In this document: positions 59,872-64,000 of the stretch, one piece after another
How the letters are laid out: each line of letters begins with the position of its first letter
Position numbering within the stretch: the stretch's first letter is position 1
Source: Fragilariopsis cylindrus CCMP1102
Taxonomy: Eukaryota; Bacillariophyta; Bacillariophyceae; Bacillariales; Bacillariaceae
DNA: 64,000 bases
Assembly: GCA_900095095.1 (NCBI GenBank)
Contig: FMBT01000181.1
Location: 50,367-114,366, forward strand
Direction of reading: 5' to 3'
Notes under the pieces: model-generated
The model's database searches: none
The model's input: only the letters and a program-made list of their open reading frames with translations
Told to the model about the DNA's origin: nothing
Program-made: the position numbers and the translations under genes

Positions 59872-61491
59872 ATGGCCTCAAATCCATATATGTCTAAGCC
59901 ATTTTTCTTCGTGGTTTTACTCCTCTGTGTACTATTGAGCGTGAGTAACATTCGTGATGCGATGACTCAATTACCCGTCGCCCTCGATAGTGGTACTATC
60001 GATGAGAGCATTTGGAATAACGAGGAAAATTTAGGGAGGAATCGAGTACTAATTCCAATAGAACAATAATAAAAGATCTTCCGATTAAACTTCCACTTTT
60101 GATGATATTGCAATATCAAACAAGGAGACGAGTACGGATATCGCTGTAAATACAACGATAATAAGATATCATCAAATTGAACATGCTACTACTGCTTTGG
60201 ATGTTGCAACATCAAAAAAGGTGACGAATAATAAAACGATAACAGAAGATCTTCCGATTTCTACCGATCCTTTTGATGTTGTAACACCAAACAACGACAA
60301 TACAGGTGCGTATCGTGTACGGGGATACGTCATCGTCATCGTCATCGTCATCGTCATTATCAACCCTTTCTTTTATACCATCCAGCGATCTAATCTTCTA
60401 TTTTTATCTCATTTTTCTGCAGTGATCAGCCTGGTATCTATGGGAAAACTTGTTGATACATTTCTAGTTGAACGATGTATACGAACAATACGAAGACGAG
60501 GACTTTTTTTGGGAACAATTTGGTATTCACGGATGACATAGGCTATCAACGATATCAACACAGTATTTTACCTTGGGACAATCGAACTAGAATCATTGAA
60601 GGTCGTAACGAAGATTTGTACCCAATGGAGGAGATCGAAGAAGAGAATGAAAAGAATGTCACCGCTGGTAGTGTGCGACCCAAAAAATACGCCCAAGAAA
60701 CAATGATATTTAAAAGATTCAAAACTCATCATGCTAAGTACATAACTGAAGACCCGGCAATAGTAGATTCCACCATTCGATATGTGTTGTATGTAGACGT
60801 GGATAATATCATCGGAGCCCCTTTGTCCACTTTTTTTAAAGATTACGTCAGAACGGTGACCGATGAAGTCGAACAGATCTCCAAAAATAACAGCGATCAT
60901 AACTTTAGCTTTGTTAGTATGTTTCGAGACAAACATTTACGTGGGAAGATGCACAGGTAGGTAGGGTCCTACACTTTTCTCTATCTATATACACCTTCCT
61001 TTTTTTCATTTCTACCATGTCGTACTAACTTTGATTCCCTCTGTTGAAAATAGCGGAGTGATCCTTTTTGATCTTCTTCACCAAGATCGTTGTGTAAATG
61101 GGTGGAGGAACGAAATGGATTCCTTTTGGCATGCCAGTGATCAAACTATGCTACTTCGGGTTTTGGACAATTATGATCGTTATCGTTGCCGTGTCTTTGC
61201 TCTCGTACATGGGCATATTGCCTTTGCGAACAAGAGACTTATGACAGACGCTGCGAATGCGAACCGAACGCGAATCCAAACATGACAGTAGATCGAAATA
61301 AAAGGAGAAGGAAGAAATTAACACTTCCTACATTTGTGCATGTAACAAACTATCGTGTAAAAAGAATCAATAATGCAACCATCCATGAAGGTTTTTTACG
61401 ATACGTCCTTGATTTGAAAGATAATGAAACTCTTGCAAATAACACTAGCTGGGAAGAAGTTGTTTCTCCTACAGGAAAAAGAACAATATAA
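59872..61491 (+). CDS. Probable GT-A-type glycosyltransferase with multiple frame breaks
   Basis: The ATG at 59872 opens a signal anchor (FFFVVLLLCVLLSVSN). The core includes YVLYVDVDNIIGAPLSTFF, a DxD-like metal/nucleotide-sugar motif, then FSFVSMFRDKHLRGKMH|SGVILFDLL across intron 60957-61053 (GTAGGT...AATAG), NEMDSFWHASDQTMLL, and PTFVHVTNYRVK near the C-terminus. This pattern fits secretory GT-A enzymes acting on glycans or cell-wall material. A second intron probably lies at about 60306-60421. At least four one-base breaks are needed: near 60065, near 60090, between 60420 and 60545, and near 61250-61290. Either deletion errors cluster here or this is a pseudogene. Confidence 0.45.
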
Positions 61492-62040
61492 GTGAAATCG
61501 TCGACACCATCATAGCTATGTAGATGGATGGGTGGGTGGTGTGACGGTGCCTCAGTGAATGATTCCCTCTTTAAAACATATAACACTATCATGGTTGAGA
61601 TGTTTACTAACATTTGCATTGTCTAGAGGTTTTTTTTAAAACAAGGCACAGCACAGTCAATATCTTCTGACTAAATTTTTTTATTATTAATGTCCCTCAA
61701 AATCATAAAATGATTTTGTTCCGTACATATTTTGTGTGGACTCGATGTAGAAGACATGCAATATAACGAGGGTTGATTCTTATTTACTCTGCCTAGCTAG
61801 TAGGTTATTGCATTTGATGAATATGAATCGATAATATTTCATTAAACCATTATTTTCCGTTCTCTATTACAGTACATGTACTGAAGTACCAACAGGATTT
61901 TTCTTAGAATATCTTACTGTAAATTGCATATATGTATATATATATATGTATATCTTATATATGTATGATAGTATATATTATCTACTATCGATAGCCGTTT
62001 GACGGTACACGCAGATTGGAAATCCTTCTTAAAACAATCG
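61492..62040. other. Intergenic between convergent genes
   Basis: AT-rich, with TATATA(TG) runs at about 61925-61980. No gene. Confidence 0.5.
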
Positions 62041-62565
62041 TTATTCTGTTTTGGTTTCACCGTCCTCTATCAATGAATCCTTTAATCGTTTGCTCGGTTT
62101 AAAGTTTGGGTGATCTACAAGCAACTGTTCTTCTTTTATCCTTCGTTTCTCTTCGTGAATACTATCCATAGATTTCAGTGTGTCCCCTCGTCCGTTATCA
62201 TCTTTTGACGACCCCTGTCGTGGTCCCTCCTTAAGCTCTTCGACTTCCTTCAATAAGTAGGCTATATCTTTCTTCATTCTTTCTAAATCGTTCGCTCGTT
62301 CCTCAACATATGCCTTCCGTTCTGCTGCTGTCTTTGGGATATATCGCTCAATTTGTTCTTCATTCATACCCGAATCTCTCAAATATTTTATCTCGTCTCG
62401 TCGGTAATCATTCTTGAGAAAATTTCGAATGACAAAAAAACCTGCTAGTAATAACAGAGCGTTACGTAAATTGAATTTTGGGGAACGTAGTATATTTCTG
62501 GAAAACTGGTTATTGAATCTACCATTGCCACCAGGAGGAGGTACTTGTACACCAAATCGATTCAT
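62041..62565 (-). CDS. Small coiled-coil membrane protein
   Basis: 174 residues from the ATG at 62563-62565 (the longer frame begins at a non-ATG codon). Pro/Gly/Asn/Arg-rich N-terminus, one membrane helix (NLRNALLLLAGFFVIRNFL, about residues 32-50), then a charged region with a conserved-looking DEIKYLRDSGMNEEQIERYIPKT segment and a Lys/Glu coiled coil ending in a basic tail. Single-pass organelle or ER protein of unknown function. Confidence 0.55.
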   Translation of the reverse strand: MNRFGVQVPPPGGNGRFNNQFSRNILRSPKFNLRNALLLLAGFFVIRNFLKNDYRRDEIKYLRDSGMNEEQIERYIPKTAAERKAYVEERANDLERMKKDIAYLLKEVEELKEGPRQGSSKDDNGRGDTLKSMDSIHEEKRRIKEEQLLVDHPNFKPSKRLKDSLIEDGETKTE

Positions 62566-64000
62566 GATGAATAGGACTTCACCGGTACACAATTTGTAGT
62601 TTCAGCAAGTTGTGTTGTTCCATGTTCCACTACAGTATTAGATTGAAGCTAAGTGTAAAAATAATTACCGGTAATGAATTAAAATTGTTTGGAAAATTCG
62701 AAAACTGTTTAGAATAATCTTGACCATGTTCACCCTAACTCACCGTAGCGCAGGGGTAATAATCTATACATTATTACCCCTGCCGTAGCGCGTGTCTCAG
62801 TGAAATAAATTAAAGGAAACTAATCTATTCAATTTGTGCTGGTGGGATTGTGCCATTCACGTTTCAAAAATGTGCCGGATACCGAGACGCGCTAGGGTGA
62901 ACATGGTCCTGATGCTTCAATTCCTTCGTTCCTCCTGTGATTTTTGATTTTTGGTCATTTAAGCAAATCGGTGTACTCGCAAGGTGTACTGTCTGTCTCT
63001 GGCAACCAGATGGATACTGTAACAGTGAGCCACCAAAAGGACACAAAAGTCAAAAACATAGTGAAATTATTCTCTGTGGCTTAAAATAGTGTCTTGGGGG
63101 GTTTTCTCTTGAGGTTTGATTGATAATAGAGGGGCAAATTTCGGTCTGCCATAAAAGAGTGTGGTGGTGGAAGTAAGTCACAAGTCACTGTGAGTGAATG
63201 AACACATAAATAGTACAGATATCTTGAACAACTAAGCTCGCTATTTGTTGGAATACACCATAATGGAAGTATTGCTGACTAACTCTGCCCGTACAGTACA
63301 AGTACAAGTGCATTGAAATAAGAAATTCTTTTTGCACATTGTTTATTAAAAAGAAAATTGATTTTGTCCAATTCTTCACTTCCGTTTCCATCTCCAAAGA
63401 TTTTCATTCTTTTTATATGAAAATTATCGCGTGTTTTTTACACACGTAAAATACCACAGATTTCCTTATAGCTTGAAAGCTGTTAATAGTAGTGTATAGT
63501 AGCATGGGTACCACAAAAGAGTAATGAGAACCACCTCTTCCCACTGAACAGACTTGTGAGTTATCTTACCATGTATAAGACCAATGTCTAATATAGAAGG
63601 AGGAAAGCACACACTGTTGTTCTAATAGTTGCAACTTGCCACAGCATAAAGTTTGTGAATTAGCCTGGTGGAAAATTCTTTGAACCACCTTGCTGTATAT
63701 TGACAGTGGTTTTCTAGGAGCTACATGTGCTGTGCAAATGGCATATAAAAATTGGTGCCCAGCATAATCATTATCATCATCATCAACAACATCAACAACA
63801 ACATCAACGAAAGTGTACATTCTCATGCTGTGAGTGGCACAAATCAAACAGAACCTAGCTGCATTATCCAACAAACGTGCTTTCTAGGGTTGTCCAAGTC
63901 TTTAAGTGATGTGTCAGCTAAACAATGTTGTTCCTTGGCTTTGGTACAACCAGGTACGTATATTTGTAGTATTTTTTCTCTCTATGCAGAGGTCTAACTG
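62566..64000. other. Intergenic to window edge
   Basis: Contains the foldback listed separately and short unsupported frames, e.g. 63566-63874 minus (Cys-rich, with an Asp tract) and 63752-63997 plus. None matches a family I know. Confidence 0.45.
62722..62908. repeat. Nested foldback element
   Basis: Outer arms GACCATGTTCACCCTA (62722-62737) and its exact complement (62893-62908). Inside is a 13-bp perfect hairpin CAGGGGTAATAAT-CTATAC-ATTATTACCCCTG (62751-62782), bracketed by direct repeats CCGTAGCGC (62743-62751 and 62783-62791). Confidence 0.7.

Noticed and set aside
1153-61491. Genome-wide programmed -1 frameshifting as the cause of the split genes
   Set aside because: The breaks lack a common slippery heptamer or a downstream structure, and intact genes nearby contain the same homopolymers without shifting. 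Missing bases in the assembly explain them more simply.
63566-63997. Two overlapping opposite frames near the right edge
   Set aside because: Both depend on an ATC/GAT simple repeat and neither matches a family.
1-64000. tRNA, rRNA or CRISPR arrays
   Set aside because: GGTTCGA-like words (for example near 5310 and 48660) lie inside coding regions without a surrounding cloverleaf; no spaced repeat array was seen.

Overview
The window looks like nuclear DNA from a diatom or close photosynthetic stramenopile. It is AT-rich, with GT-AG introns of about 100-400 nt and long Ser/Asn/Gln/Asp-rich tracts. Plastid preproteins carry a signal peptide ending in an ASAFAP-like motif with Phe at +1. A violaxanthin de-epoxidase-like gene lies next to a zeaxanthin-epoxidase-like gene, as in fucoxanthin-forming algae. 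There is a diatom-type Ty1/copia element. I saw no rRNA, tRNA or CRISPR. The species cannot be fixed from the sequence; a pennate diatom is my guess.

Layout. 1-6.5 kb: a partial Ser-rich gene, an FAD monooxygenase with a zinc-binding N-terminus, and a Golgi-type fucosyltransferase-like protein. 7-11.7 kb: a plastid RCC-reductase-like protein, a fragmentary divergent gene, an XPA-like DNA repair protein without a zinc finger, and a 52-residue membrane protein. 11.7-21 kb: a seven-helix receptor with a PA-domain ectodomain, a heat shock factor with its DNA-binding domain at the C-terminus, and a six-block MFS sugar-type transporter. 23-36 kb: a membrane RING-H2 ligase, a large disordered protein, a secreted conserved-looking protein, a plastid lipid-associated protein (fibrillin), a small organelle membrane protein and a basic Ser-rich protein. 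36.9-44.7 kb: a Ty1/copia retrotransposon with two identical 255-bp LTRs. 45-53.5 kb: an LSM14/SCD6 mRNA-granule protein, then the VDE/VDL-ZEP xanthophyll pair. 53.8-64 kb: a Stowaway-like MITE, a Tudor/MBD-like chromatin protein, a His-rich zinc protein of a stramenopile family, a GT-A-like glycosyltransferase with several frame breaks, and a small coiled-coil membrane protein.

Reading frames. At least ten genes, and the retrotransposon, have internal frame breaks, and almost every one is repaired by adding back one base, often in a short homopolymer. Because the retrotransposon's LTRs are identical yet its reading frames are broken the same way, the simplest reading is uncorrected deletion errors in the assembly rather than many pseudogenes. 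Where I call a gene across such a break I give the position of the break.

Genes that plausibly work together: the VDE/VDL-like and ZEP-like enzymes (plastid xanthophyll and fucoxanthin metabolism). The RCC-reductase-like and fibrillin proteins are also plastid. The Tudor/MBD-like protein, heat shock factor and XPA-like protein are nuclear. The rest are unlinked housekeeping or lineage-specific genes.
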